Below, one piece after another: positions 26,342-34,566 of a stretch of DNA of 64,000 nucleotides. The notes below the pieces were generated by a model. The model saw nothing but the letters and a program-made list of their open reading frames with translations, was not told the DNA's origin and made no database searches. The stretch is taken from contig NZ_JAJNMP010000001.1 in NCBI RefSeq assembly GCF_021044935.1, forward strand, positions 372,001 through 436,000. The letters are read 5' to 3'. The stretch comes from Agromyces cavernae (GTDB lineage: Bacteria; Actinomycetota; Actinomycetes; Actinomycetales; Microbacteriaceae). The position numbers were made by a program, and so were the translations under genes. Numbering within the stretch: position 1 is the stretch's first letter; each line of letters opens with the position of its first letter.

Positions 26342-26592
26342 CGCGGCTGCGTCGGGCGCCCGGGACAGCGACGCTCGACGTCGACGGCACCGTGTACGCG
26401 GCATCACTGCCGGGCGGGCCGATCATCGTGCTCGAGGGGATCGCCGCGCTCATCTGGGACGAGGCCTGCGCCGGCGATCGCGAGACCATCGTCGAACGGG
26501 TGGCCGCCGCGACGGATGCCCCGACCGACGAGATCCGCGCGCACGTCGACGCGTTCGTGGCCGATCTGGTGGCCCGGGGGCTGCTCGAGTAA
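26338..26592 (+). CDS. PqqD-like peptide-binding protein
   Basis: An 84-aa protein. It has the PqqD/RRE layout: a beta-hairpin (ATLDVDGTVYAASL), a strand followed by the first helix (IIVLEGIAALIWDEA), then two helices (RETIVERVAAAT, IRAHVDAFVADLVARGLL). PqqD-like domains hold the leader of a precursor peptide for a modifying enzyme, or serve as a partner of HPr-kinase-like proteins in EPS loci. It overlaps the nucleotidyltransferase stop by ATGA and is 188 bases before the ABC exporter. A second PqqD-like domain is fused to the kinase at 36980. Confidence 0.78.
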   Translation: MTRLRRAPGTATLDVDGTVYAASLPGGPIIVLEGIAALIWDEACAGDRETIVERVAAATDAPTDEIRAHVDAFVADLVARGLLE

Positions 26593-26652
26593 CGGCGACC
26601 GCCTAGGTTCGCTCCACCCGCGGCCCTCCACCCACTCGAGATACGGGACCAC

Positions 26653-26736
26653 ATGACCATCGTCCTCGGATCGCCCACCGTCGAACCCGACGATGGTCGC
26701 CCCACGTATCGCGTCGAAGTCGACGGGAGTCTCTGA
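26653..26736 (+). CDS. Candidate 27-aa small protein between PqqD-like and ABC exporter genes
   Basis: ATG 26653 to TGA 26736 encodes a short acidic peptide beginning MTIVLGSPTVEPDDG and ending VEVDGSL. A weak GGGA lies four bases upstream. About 19 of 26 sense codons end in G or C, as in real genes here. Its place between a PqqD-like protein and an ABC exporter would suit a precursor peptide, but it has no Cys-, Ser- or Thr-rich core. It may equally be the scrap of a broken gene. Treat as tentative. Confidence 0.25.
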   Translation: MTIVLGSPTVEPDDGRPTYRVEVDGSL

Positions 26737-26780
26737 CCTGCAGATCCGCCTGCGATACTACGATTCGGCCCCTACGGAGG

Positions 26781-28595
26781 ATGATGGCACGCGAAGCCGA
26801 CAAGGTGAACCTGCGACAGCAGCTCGGACAGCTGCTCGGGCTCGCTGGGGCGAATCCACGCAGCTGGATCCTCGGCGTCGTCATCGGCTCGATCGCGCTC
26901 GCGTTGCTCGACACGCTCGGCGTCGCCGCGATGGCGCCGCTGATGCAACTCATCACAACCGGATCGGCCGATTCCGGCATCCTCGCGGATGTCTCGGCCT
27001 TCCTCGGAACTTCGTCGCCGCAGACCCTCATCCCCATCGTCGCGGGCATCGTCGCGGCGCTGTTCATCCTGAAGAGCGTGCTCGCGCTGCTGTTCCGGTG
27101 GTGGATCCTCGGACGGACCACGCGCATCTCGGCGCTCGCGTCATCCCAGCTGATGCGCATGTACATCCTCGCCCCGTACGCCGACCACCGGTCGCGTCGC
27201 ACGAGCGAGATCTACCGCAGCGTGAGCGACAGCACCGCGCAGTCGACGAGTGTCCTGCTCGCCGTGACCGCGCTGTTCACCGACGGTCTCGTGCTCGTCG
27301 CGCTCGCCGTCGTCATCGCCGTCGTCTCTCCGACCGTGATGCTCGTCACGGCGGTGATCTTCGGCGTTCTGGTCTTCGGCGTCCAGCGGATGCTGCGGAA
27401 TCGGCAGTCGCGCATCGGCGAGGAGGTCTCCGCATCCGCGCTGCAGTCGTGGCAGTACCTTCTCCCGGCGCTCGACGGATTCCGCGAGGCGCGGCTCACG
27501 TCGAGCGCGAACGCGTTCGCAGACGGCTACCGACAGGCGAAGCTCCGGACCGCCCACGCGGGGCGCCAGCTGGCGATCATCTCCGACGCTCCGCGCTACC
27601 TTCTCGAGATCGGCTTCGTGCTCGCGATCATCGGCATCTCCGCTGTGCTGACGGCCACGACGTCGCCAGCCGAGACGCTCACGATACTCGCTGTGTTCGG
27701 GGCGGCGTCGGTCCGCGCGCTGCCGACGATGAACCGCGTCGCCTCCAGCCTCGCCACCATCCGTACCGGACGCGTCGGGCTGGACATCGTGACGCGCATC
27801 GCCGACGAGCTGCGTGACGGCGGGATGCACGACGAAACACCGCGGGCCGCCGTCCGCTTCGGGGGCGACATCGCACTGCAGGACATCGAGTTCCGTTACC
27901 CCGACGCCGAGCGGCCCGTGCTCGACGAGATCTCGCTCGACATCGCCGAGAACCGCACGACGGCGTTCGTCGGTTCGAGTGGCGCGGGCAAGAGCACGCT
28001 GCTCGACCTCGTGCTCGGGCTGCTCGAGCCGACGTCGGGCACGATCGAGTGTGGCGGCCGATCGATCCACGACGACCTCCCGTCGTGGTTCGCCGAACTC
28101 GGCGTCGTGCCGCAAGACGTCTTCCTGCTCAACGACACGCTCGCGGCGAACATCGCGTTCGGCGTACCCGCGTCCGATATCGACCTCGCCCGAGTCACCG
28201 AGGTGATCACGACCGCGCAGCTCGACGCTGTCGTCGCCGATCTGCCACACGGCCTGCAGACTGAGGTCGGCGAGCGTGGAGTGCGGCTGTCCGGCGGCCA
28301 GCGGCAGCGGATCGGGCTGGCCCGCGCACTCTACCGACAGCCGCGGATCCTCGTGCTCGACGAGGCGACCTCGGCGCTCGACAATGCGACCGAGCACGAG
28401 ATCGCAACCACTCTGCGGTCCCTCCAAGGCAGCATCACGATCCTCATCGTCGCGCACCGGCTGTCGACCGTGCGCAACGCCGACACCCTCGTCTTCCTGA
28501 AGAACGGCCGCATCGAGGAGGTCGGCACGTTCGAACACGTCCGCGCGACCAATCCCGACTTCGCACGCTTGGTGCAGCTCGGCGAGCTCAACTGA
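26781..28595 (+). CDS. ABC transporter with fused membrane and ATPase domains (MsbA-like exporter)
   Basis: A 604-aa half-transporter. Membrane segments begin near residue 30 and end near 310. The nucleotide-binding domain has Walker A GSSGAGKST, Q-loop VVPQDVFLLNDTL, signature LSGGQRQRIGLARAL, Walker B ILVLDEATSALD and H-loop AHRLSTV. It exports a lipid-linked glycan, a lipid or a peptide. GGAGG at 26776-26780 abuts ATG 26781, so ATG 26784 may be used. Relatives of this type travel with PqqD, nucleotidyltransferase and HPr-kinase-like genes. It could be an alternative to Wzx for one of the two polymers. It converges with the GT11-like gene, 15 bases between stops. Confidence 0.9.
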   Translation: MMAREADKVNLRQQLGQLLGLAGANPRSWILGVVIGSIALALLDTLGVAAMAPLMQLITTGSADSGILADVSAFLGTSSPQTLIPIVAGIVAALFILKSVLALLFRWWILGRTTRISALASSQLMRMYILAPYADHRSRRTSEIYRSVSDSTAQSTSVLLAVTALFTDGLVLVALAVVIAVVSPTVMLVTAVIFGVLVFGVQRMLRNRQSRIGEEVSASALQSWQYLLPALDGFREARLTSSANAFADGYRQAKLRTAHAGRQLAIISDAPRYLLEIGFVLAIIGISAVLTATTSPAETLTILAVFGAASVRALPTMNRVASSLATIRTGRVGLDIVTRIADELRDGGMHDETPRAAVRFGGDIALQDIEFRYPDAERPVLDEISLDIAENRTTAFVGSSGAGKSTLLDLVLGLLEPTSGTIECGGRSIHDDLPSWFAELGVVPQDVFLLNDTLAANIAFGVPASDIDLARVTEVITTAQLDAVVADLPHGLQTEVGERGVRLSGGQRQRIGLARALYRQPRILVLDEATSALDNATEHEIATTLRSLQGSITILIVAHRLSTVRNADTLVFLKNGRIEEVGTFEHVRATNPDFARLVQLGELN

Positions 28596-28610
28596 CGCGG
28601 CGCCCGCCGC

Positions 28611-29444
28611 TCAATGGAAGCCGTCGATTATCGTCCAGCGCGGGTCGAGCTGGTGTGCGTCCGTGCCATGCGCCATCCGCGCGTGGAACCTCGGCATGAC
28701 GACCTCCGCGTTGGCGTGGATGACGCCGGCCACGTACGCCGCCCAGTACGTGAACGTCGAGTTCGTTCCGATGATGCGAGCGGCACCGGCAACGGCGAGG
28801 AAGTTCGCGAGCGGGTCGGGCCGCGCGTACTCCACCTCGTCTGCCCTCATGCGGATGACGGAGTCGAGGTTCGTGCGACACCAGTCGGCGTCGTCCGAGA
28901 CGACGAGGGCGCGCTCGGCGGGCGCCAGCCGGTCGAGCGTTGCGGCGAGATACCCCGCTTGGTCGAACGCGTACTTGCTGGCGAACTCCGCGTAGTAGTC
29001 GCCACGGCGCACGTTGATGACGAGCGTCTCGGTGCGGTCGGGGACGACGTGCGACGCGAGTGTCTCGCGCACGAACGCCGCCAGGTCATCGGCGGTGAAG
29101 TCGACTCCGAAGCGCTGATAGAGCCAGGCGTCGTCCCACGTTCTTCGATCACTGAACCGCACACCGCCGGGCGCGATCGTGAGCGCTGAGAGTTCGGGGA
29201 ATGCGGTGAGCCAGGGCGCCATCGCTCTGGCTTCGCGGGCGAGCGTCGGTGCGCCCGCCCGGGTACGTCGATGGGCCTGAAGCCACACATAGAGCAGGTT
29301 GCCGAGCCGCAACCCTGTCGACGGAGTCGTGATCACGGTGCGCTCGCCACGTCGCATCAGGTCGAGCGTCGAACCGGCGATGCGCTCTCCCGCCTGCATC
29401 GTGCGACGACCGGCGCGGCTGGCGAGTCGGGCGATACGGTTCAT
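28611..29444 (-). CDS. Alpha-1,2-fucosyltransferase-like protein (GT11)
   Basis: A 277-aa protein. LVINVRRGDYY matches the HxRRGDY motif of GT11 fucosyltransferases with Asn in place of His, ALVVSDDADWCRTNL the S-D-D motif, and IIGTNSTFTYWAAYVAG the S-x-S-F-x-W-x-A motif. It probably adds fucose or a related deoxyhexose. ATG 29444 is ten bases after the stop of the upstream gene, so it is the third gene of an operon 31271-28611. It is slightly shorter than typical family members. Confidence 0.75.
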   Translation of the reverse strand: MNRIARLASRAGRRTMQAGERIAGSTLDLMRRGERTVITTPSTGLRLGNLLYVWLQAHRRTRAGAPTLAREARAMAPWLTAFPELSALTIAPGGVRFSDRRTWDDAWLYQRFGVDFTADDLAAFVRETLASHVVPDRTETLVINVRRGDYYAEFASKYAFDQAGYLAATLDRLAPAERALVVSDDADWCRTNLDSVIRMRADEVEYARPDPLANFLAVAGAARIIGTNSTFTYWAAYVAGVIHANAEVVMPRFHARMAHGTDAHQLDPRWTIIDGFH

Positions 29445-29454
29445 CGCCGCTCGT

Positions 29455-30306
29455 TCACGGCTCGACGTCCGCATACTCCGGCAGTCGCGTCATCCGGAAG
29501 CGCTGCACGGGATCGCGCGTGAACGGAGCAGCGAGCGTAGTGCGTAGCGGATGCCTCGCCCGCCTGCGCCACGTGCGCAGCTCGCGCGTCCAGTCACGTG
29601 AGCTCGCGTGCCCCGACACGATCGCTTTCTCGGCCATCTGCGCCTCGGTGCGCACCCAGCTCATGTGCAGCACCGCATCGCGCGGTTGCACGACGGCGTG
29701 GACACGTGCCCAACGCGGGTGCGCGGGATCGGTGTTCCACGGGGCCAGATCGACGCGGTAGAGCGGAGCCGTCGCCGCCTGACGAGCGAATGAAAGCGTG
29801 GTTCCTGCGCGTACCGCGACCGGTCCGGGGTACGCGGCCTGCCATCCCCAGAGTCGGCGGCACTGCTCGAGGAAGACGCCGTCGGCCGTGCGGTTGTAGA
29901 GCACGCGCGCAGGGTAATGCAGCGCCTCCGCTGCGCGATCGTGGGCACGCGCGATGAGGTTCGCGAAGACCGAAGGAGTCGGCACGATCTCGTCGGTATC
30001 GAGCTGGATGACCCAGTCGGCGCCCTCGGAGGCGGCGTCGAGCGAGGCCTGCCGCTGCTCGGTCTCGAGCCGCATCGTGAACCGGTCGGCGTCGGCGTAG
30101 TCGCCCGGGAGCATCACGACCTTGCCGTCGGGGTCGGCTGCGCGGATGCGTGCGAGGGAATCCTCGACCGAAAGCGGGGCGCCCGACCACGAGCGCCCCT
30201 GCCGGTCGTACGATACGACGATCCGATCGACGAGCCCGTAATAGGAGCCGATGCTCTCTGGGATCCACGCGGGGTCGCCGGCCAGCACGTAGGCGTTGAG
30301 CCTCAT
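29455..30306 (-). CDS. Glycosyltransferase family 2-like protein
   Basis: A 283-aa protein. MRLNAYVLAGDPAWIPESIGSYY, DRIVVSYDRQG, ADWVIQLDTDEIVPTPSVF (DxD) and RDAVLHMSWVRTEAQMAEKAIVSGHA are typical of a GT2-like family whose members often contain the LHM(S/Y)W..t element. ATG 30306 overlaps the stop of the previous gene by ATGA; the longer frame to 30534 is the shadow of that gene. Donor sugar unknown. Confidence 0.72.
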   Translation of the reverse strand: MRLNAYVLAGDPAWIPESIGSYYGLVDRIVVSYDRQGRSWSGAPLSVEDSLARIRAADPDGKVVMLPGDYADADRFTMRLETEQRQASLDAASEGADWVIQLDTDEIVPTPSVFANLIARAHDRAAEALHYPARVLYNRTADGVFLEQCRRLWGWQAAYPGPVAVRAGTTLSFARQAATAPLYRVDLAPWNTDPAHPRWARVHAVVQPRDAVLHMSWVRTEAQMAEKAIVSGHASSRDWTRELRTWRRRARHPLRTTLAAPFTRDPVQRFRMTRLPEYADVEP

Positions 30307-31271
30307 GCGGGCGATCCACGTCGTCTTGAGCCGGATGTCGCTCGCAGGGCGGCCGCCACCCCGGCGACAGTGCCGACGAGGTCGAGCGAGGCCCGTTGCA
30401 CGGCGCCGCCGAGGCCTCGCAGTTTCGCGCGCGCGCCATCGCGCTGCTTGAGCGCCCGCAAGCCCGCGATCACCTCGCGGCGGGTCATCCGGAGTACGGT
30501 GCGACCGTAGGTGCGCACGTGCGGATCGCGCCAACCGAGGGTGGTCGCGAGCAGCACGACATGATTCCTCGCGCCGAAGTATCGGTATCGCGAGTCGAAC
30601 CGGCGTCCGCGCGCGTACCGCCCGCCGACGTGCTCGACGACGGCGAACGGCGTGTACACGATCCGCAGGCCGCGGCGACGCATGCGTAGAGCGATGTCCG
30701 TCTCCTCGCGCAGGCAGGTTCCCGGGTAGAAGTCGCGGATGCCGCCGAGCTCGCGCACGACGCTCGCTCGCACCGACATGTTCGCGCCGAGCATGTGGTC
30801 GACCTCGACCGCCCGGTCGGGCGCGGCCGCGAAATATCCGGTGAGCCGGCCGTCAGGCAGCAGGAGTCCGATCTGGCCGATGCCGTCGTGCTCCTCGTCT
30901 GGCTGACCATTCCGCGCGCGACCTCCGACGGCCGCGACGCCGGCATCGGCGTACGGCTCGAGCAGTCGTTCGAGCCAGTCAGCGTCGGCGTACGCGTCAT
31001 CGTCGATGAAGGCGATGATCTGTTCCTCGGCGCCCTCGACGCCGATTGCCCGCGATGTCGCCGTGTGACCGACGCCGAGCGGGTTGCGTCGATACTCGAC
31101 CCCCGGATGCCGCGTGACTACCTCGTGCGTCAGGTCGTTCGGGGAGGCGTCGACGACCACGATCCGGTCGGGTGACACGGTCTGGCGCTCGAGGTGGGCG
31201 AGGCATTCCTCCACGTACTCGGGGCGCTGAAACGTCGCAATGACGACGACAGTCGAGAGGGGAGCGCGCAC
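30303..31271 (-). CDS. Glycosyltransferase family 2
   Basis: A 322-aa GT-A enzyme: VVVIATFQRPEYVEECLAHLERQT, VVDASP, NPLGVGHTATSRAIG, IIAFIDDDAYADADWLE and CLREETDIALRMRRRG are family motifs. The basic C-terminus may be membrane-associated. The frame is open to 31379, but GTG 31271 puts the start right before the first beta strand; the ribosome binding site is poor, so the start is uncertain. First gene of a three-gene operon with the next two GTs. Confidence 0.85.
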   Translation of the reverse strand: MRAPLSTVVVIATFQRPEYVEECLAHLERQTVSPDRIVVVDASPNDLTHEVVTRHPGVEYRRNPLGVGHTATSRAIGVEGAEEQIIAFIDDDAYADADWLERLLEPYADAGVAAVGGRARNGQPDEEHDGIGQIGLLLPDGRLTGYFAAAPDRAVEVDHMLGANMSVRASVVRELGGIRDFYPGTCLREETDIALRMRRRGLRIVYTPFAVVEHVGGRYARGRRFDSRYRYFGARNHVVLLATTLGWRDPHVRTYGRTVLRMTRREVIAGLRALKQRDGARAKLRGLGGAVQRASLDLVGTVAGVAAALRATSGSRRRGSPA

Positions 31272-31557
31272 CGGATCAGCGTACCTGCCGATCGCGACCG
31301 TTCGTCCCTTGAGGCCGGTTGTCGCGCCGACTTCCACGCCGACGGTGCTCGCCAGCGCACCGCCGCATCTGGCGAGCACACGATGTGCGCGATGCCCGGC
31401 GAAGCTGGCCGCCTCATGGACGACGACATCGAGGAGCGAAGGAGCGGTTCGTGCCGCTTATGGACAGCGTCCCCGCCGGGCCGCGTGAGCCGCTCGGGGG
31501 AGATGAGCTGCAAAGCAGAGGTGCGATACTTTACCGAATCACACCGAAGGACCGGGC
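31272..31557. promoter_or_regulatory. Divergent intergenic region upstream of second Wzy gene
   Basis: 286 bases between divergent GT2 and wzy-like genes. AAGGA about eight bases before ATG 31558 is the ribosome binding site. A GATACT hexamer at 31526-31531 is a candidate -10, with no clear -35. No gene is evident. Confidence 0.3.
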
Positions 31558-32943
31558 ATGACTTCGTCGACTACGAGCCGAGAGCTGTGGCGCGAGCGGA
31601 TCGCCGACTGGTGGGCGAACGCGTGGCGCTGGGTGCTCGCGGCTTTCGGAGCGGTCGCCGCCACGTACTTTGTCCTCGAGCGCGGCTTCGTCGGCGGCGC
31701 GACACTCGCGATCGTCATCGGCGGGTTGGTCATCGCGGCCGCCCTCACGACGTCGAAGCCGCTCGCCATCGCGCTCTTCGCGATGCCGGCCCTGCTCGTC
31801 GCCCAGCGCATCGGCCTCGGCGGCGGCGACCTCTCGGTGTCGGACGCCGCGCTCGCCGCCGCGTTCGGCACGGCACTGCTGCTCGGCCATCGGCCCTACA
31901 GCAAGCCGCTGCGCCAGTTGCTGCTGATCAACCTCGTGTACCAGTTCGCGACCCTGTTCACCGTCATCGTCAACCCGTACGCACTCAACACGATCGAGTG
32001 GTTCCACGCGTGGCTGCTCGTCTCTGGCGCACTCATCGTCGGGTGGGCACTTGGGGCCGCGGGGTACGCGAGACTCGCCCTCTCGCTCATCGTGTTCACT
32101 GCATGCGTGCTCGCGGCGTTCACCGTCGTGGAGGCCGTATTCCAGTACGCGGTCGGTGACTTCGGTCCGGCGACGCCGAGCTGGCCGTTCCCGATGCACA
32201 AGAACTTCATCGGAACGGTGCTCGCGTTCGGCGCGATCATCGCGTATCTCAACCCCGACTGGGTGGGCTGGACGAAGGGCTGGTCGCGGTTCGCGTTCGC
32301 GCTGATGGCGGCGGGCATCGTGGTGGCCCAGTCCCGGCAGGCCCTCATCGGGCTTGTGGCAGCCATCGTCATCGCGGTGCTGCGGCGGAGCACCACCGGA
32401 CGATCTCGATGGGTGCTCCTGCTGCTCATCCCCGCGGCGTGGCTCGTGATCTCGATGGTGATCGAACAGGTCGAGTCCCAGAACCGTCACAACTCGGTCT
32501 TCCAGCGAGTCGAGTGGTTCCGCGAGGTGTACCACTTCTGGCGGGAGTCGCCGATCTTCGGGCATGGACTGCGCTACTGGTACAACCCCGGCGAACTGCC
32601 GTACCAGCCGCCGCAGGCCGAGCTGGAGGTGCTCGCCTCGGCGGGTGTCGTCGGACTCATCGGGTTCGGGGTGATGTGGCTCGGGGTGTTCGTCGTGCTC
32701 TGGCGTGTCGACCCGAGGTTCGGCACCCTCGCGGTCGCCGTGCTGCTCAGCCGTTTCGTGCAGTCGCAGTTCGACCTGTTCTGGGTCGCCGTGCAGGTGT
32801 CGGTGCCATTCGTGGTGGCGGGCATCTGCCTCGGCGCGATGGATCACGAGCGAAGAGCGAAGGAGGGGCACGATGAGCTCCTCACACCGGAGCCCCTCGC
32901 GGGATTCGGTCCAGCCGACGCGAGCATCGGTCAACGTCGATAG
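31558..32943 (+). CDS. Wzy-like O-antigen ligase/polymerase (second copy)
   Basis: A 461-aa protein with about eleven transmembrane segments. The long extracytoplasmic loop contains VESQNRHNSVFQRVEWFREVYHFWRESPIFGHGLRYW, which fits the Wzy_C motif (R...W......PifGhG). It is much closer to canonical O-antigen ligases than the copy at 10.8 kb. A hydrophilic tail of about 35 residues follows the last segment. It precedes the second PCP/BY-kinase by 99 bases and the two probably work together. Confidence 0.87.
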   Translation: MTSSTTSRELWRERIADWWANAWRWVLAAFGAVAATYFVLERGFVGGATLAIVIGGLVIAAALTTSKPLAIALFAMPALLVAQRIGLGGGDLSVSDAALAAAFGTALLLGHRPYSKPLRQLLLINLVYQFATLFTVIVNPYALNTIEWFHAWLLVSGALIVGWALGAAGYARLALSLIVFTACVLAAFTVVEAVFQYAVGDFGPATPSWPFPMHKNFIGTVLAFGAIIAYLNPDWVGWTKGWSRFAFALMAAGIVVAQSRQALIGLVAAIVIAVLRRSTTGRSRWVLLLLIPAAWLVISMVIEQVESQNRHNSVFQRVEWFREVYHFWRESPIFGHGLRYWYNPGELPYQPPQAELEVLASAGVVGLIGFGVMWLGVFVVLWRVDPRFGTLAVAVLLSRFVQSQFDLFWVAVQVSVPFVVAGICLGAMDHERRAKEGHDELLTPEPLAGFGPADASIGQRR

Positions 32944-33042
32944 GTGCGCGCGCGCACTTGGAAGACCGTTGACATACCATGGAGCCAATTCACGGAAGGG
33001 TCTGCCGCGCCGCGGTGACGCCCTGGACAGCACGGAGGTTGC

Positions 33043-34563
33043 ATGGAGCTCCGCGACTACCTGCGCGGATTGCGCAGGCACTGGATCGCCATCCTCCTGA
33101 TGACGCTGGTCGGCGCAGGCGCCGGATACGGCTGGACGCTGCTGCAGACTCCCGTCTATGTCGCGGGCGCGAGCGGCTACGTCTCGTCGACCGGGGTCGA
33201 AGACCTCGGCACGTCGACGCTCGGCGATTCGCTGGCCAGGTCGAAGGTGCCCACCTACCTCGAGATCGCCGGCTTCCGCACGGTCGCAGAGCACGCGATC
33301 GAGGAACTCGGGCTCAGCACCACACCTGAGGCGCTCGTGCAGCGCATCGAGGTGTCGAACCCCGATAACACGACGTTCATCAAGGTCAGCGCGCAGGGCT
33401 CGAGCCCGCAGGAGGCCCGGGCGCTCGCAGAGGCATGGATCGACGCGATGAAGCTCGAAGTCGACAAGATGGAGGGCGACGGCACCGCTGGTTCCGCCCC
33501 CGTCACCATCCTCCCGGGCGACGAGGCGTCGCTGCCCTCATCGCCGAGCTTCCCCGACGTGCAGACCGCGGTGATGGTCGGTGGCATCCTCGGACTCGGC
33601 TTCGGCATCGCGTTCGCGATGATCCGAACCGTCTCCGACCGTCGCATCCGCGCTGCGGAGGACGTCGAGCAGCGCACCGGCGTCGCCGTCGTGGGAACCA
33701 TCCCGATCGTCCCCGGCCTCGACGACGAGACCAGGCTCGTCGACCCCTCGACGTCGGGGTCCACCGGCAAGAACGGCACCTTCGCCGTCGCCGAGGCGTT
33801 GCGGGCCCTTCGAACGAACCTCCAGTTCATGGACGTCGACCACCCGCCGAAGACGATCGTGGTCACGAGTCCGCTTCCAGGTGATGGAAAGTCGACCGTC
33901 GCGTGCAACCTCGCGCTCACGCTCGCGGCGACGGGCACCACGGTGGTCCTCGTCGACGGCGACCTTCGCCGGTCGATGGTCGCGACGACCATGGGGTTGC
34001 CCGGTGGAGCGGGCCTCAGTGACGTGCTCGCGGGGCGTGCCGCGCTGGCCGACGTTCTGCAGCGCACCCCGAAATCGAACAACCTCCTCGTCCTCGCGGC
34101 CGGCAGCGTGCCGCCGAATCCGAGCGAAGTGCTCGGCTCGGAGCGGATGCACACGCTGATCGACGACCTGACGAAGCACGCGACGGTGATCATCGACGCC
34201 CCGCCGCTCCTGCCCGTGACCGATGGAGCCGTGCTCGCGCACCAGGCCGACGGCGCACTCGTCGTCGTCACCCTCCGCAAGACCACGTTCGACCTGCTCG
34301 ACAAGGCCCTCGACACGCTGCGGAAGGCGCGGGGCCGGGCCCTCGGCATCGTGCTGAACAAGGCACCGCTGCGTGGTGCCGACTCCGCCGCGTACTCGTA
34401 CGAGTATCGACGCGACTACACCACGACGGCGGCGTCCGACGAGGTCGTCCCCGCCGACCTCCTGACGCCGGCCGCAGCGACGCACGTCGACGATGCCGAC
34501 TCCAACGGCCTTGTCGACGAAGCCCCCGCCGGTGCTCCGCGCCGTGGCGGTCGTCGCAGCTGA
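33043..34563 (+). CDS. Polysaccharide co-polymerase / BY-kinase fusion, copy 2
   Basis: A 506-aa protein: membrane segments near residues 14-34 and 175-195 border a short extracytoplasmic Wzz-like domain, then a BY-kinase with Walker A PGDGKST (GKST 282-285), Walker A' VLVDGD (302-307), Walker B VIIDAPP (about 382-388) and a C-terminal tyrosine cluster (Y451, Y453, Y455, Y459). It keeps the canonical Walker A, unlike the copy at 9.4 kb. GGAGG at 33034-33038 is four bases before ATG 33043. It lies between wzy-2 and a GT4 gene that begins three bases after its stop. Confidence 0.92.
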   Translation: MELRDYLRGLRRHWIAILLMTLVGAGAGYGWTLLQTPVYVAGASGYVSSTGVEDLGTSTLGDSLARSKVPTYLEIAGFRTVAEHAIEELGLSTTPEALVQRIEVSNPDNTTFIKVSAQGSSPQEARALAEAWIDAMKLEVDKMEGDGTAGSAPVTILPGDEASLPSSPSFPDVQTAVMVGGILGLGFGIAFAMIRTVSDRRIRAAEDVEQRTGVAVVGTIPIVPGLDDETRLVDPSTSGSTGKNGTFAVAEALRALRTNLQFMDVDHPPKTIVVTSPLPGDGKSTVACNLALTLAATGTTVVLVDGDLRRSMVATTMGLPGGAGLSDVLAGRAALADVLQRTPKSNNLLVLAAGSVPPNPSEVLGSERMHTLIDDLTKHATVIIDAPPLLPVTDGAVLAHQADGALVVVTLRKTTFDLLDKALDTLRKARGRALGIVLNKAPLRGADSAAYSYEYRRDYTTTAASDEVVPADLLTPAAATHVDDADSNGLVDEAPAGAPRRGGRRS

Positions 34564-34566
34564 CGC

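Noticed and set aside
25472..28595. Lasso-peptide biosynthetic cluster
   Set aside because: PqqD-like, nucleotidyltransferase and ABC genes fit, but there is no asparagine-synthetase-like cyclase, no transglutaminase-like leader protease and no convincing precursor.
32967..32972. TTGACA hexamer as -35 of the second PCP/BY-kinase promoter
   Set aside because: No acceptable -10 hexamer follows at 16-18 bases, so it is probably chance.
31531..33294. Open frame of 587 codons on the minus strand
   Set aside because: It lies opposite to the second Wzy gene, and the product is an Arg/Glu/His-rich hydrophilic shadow without domains.
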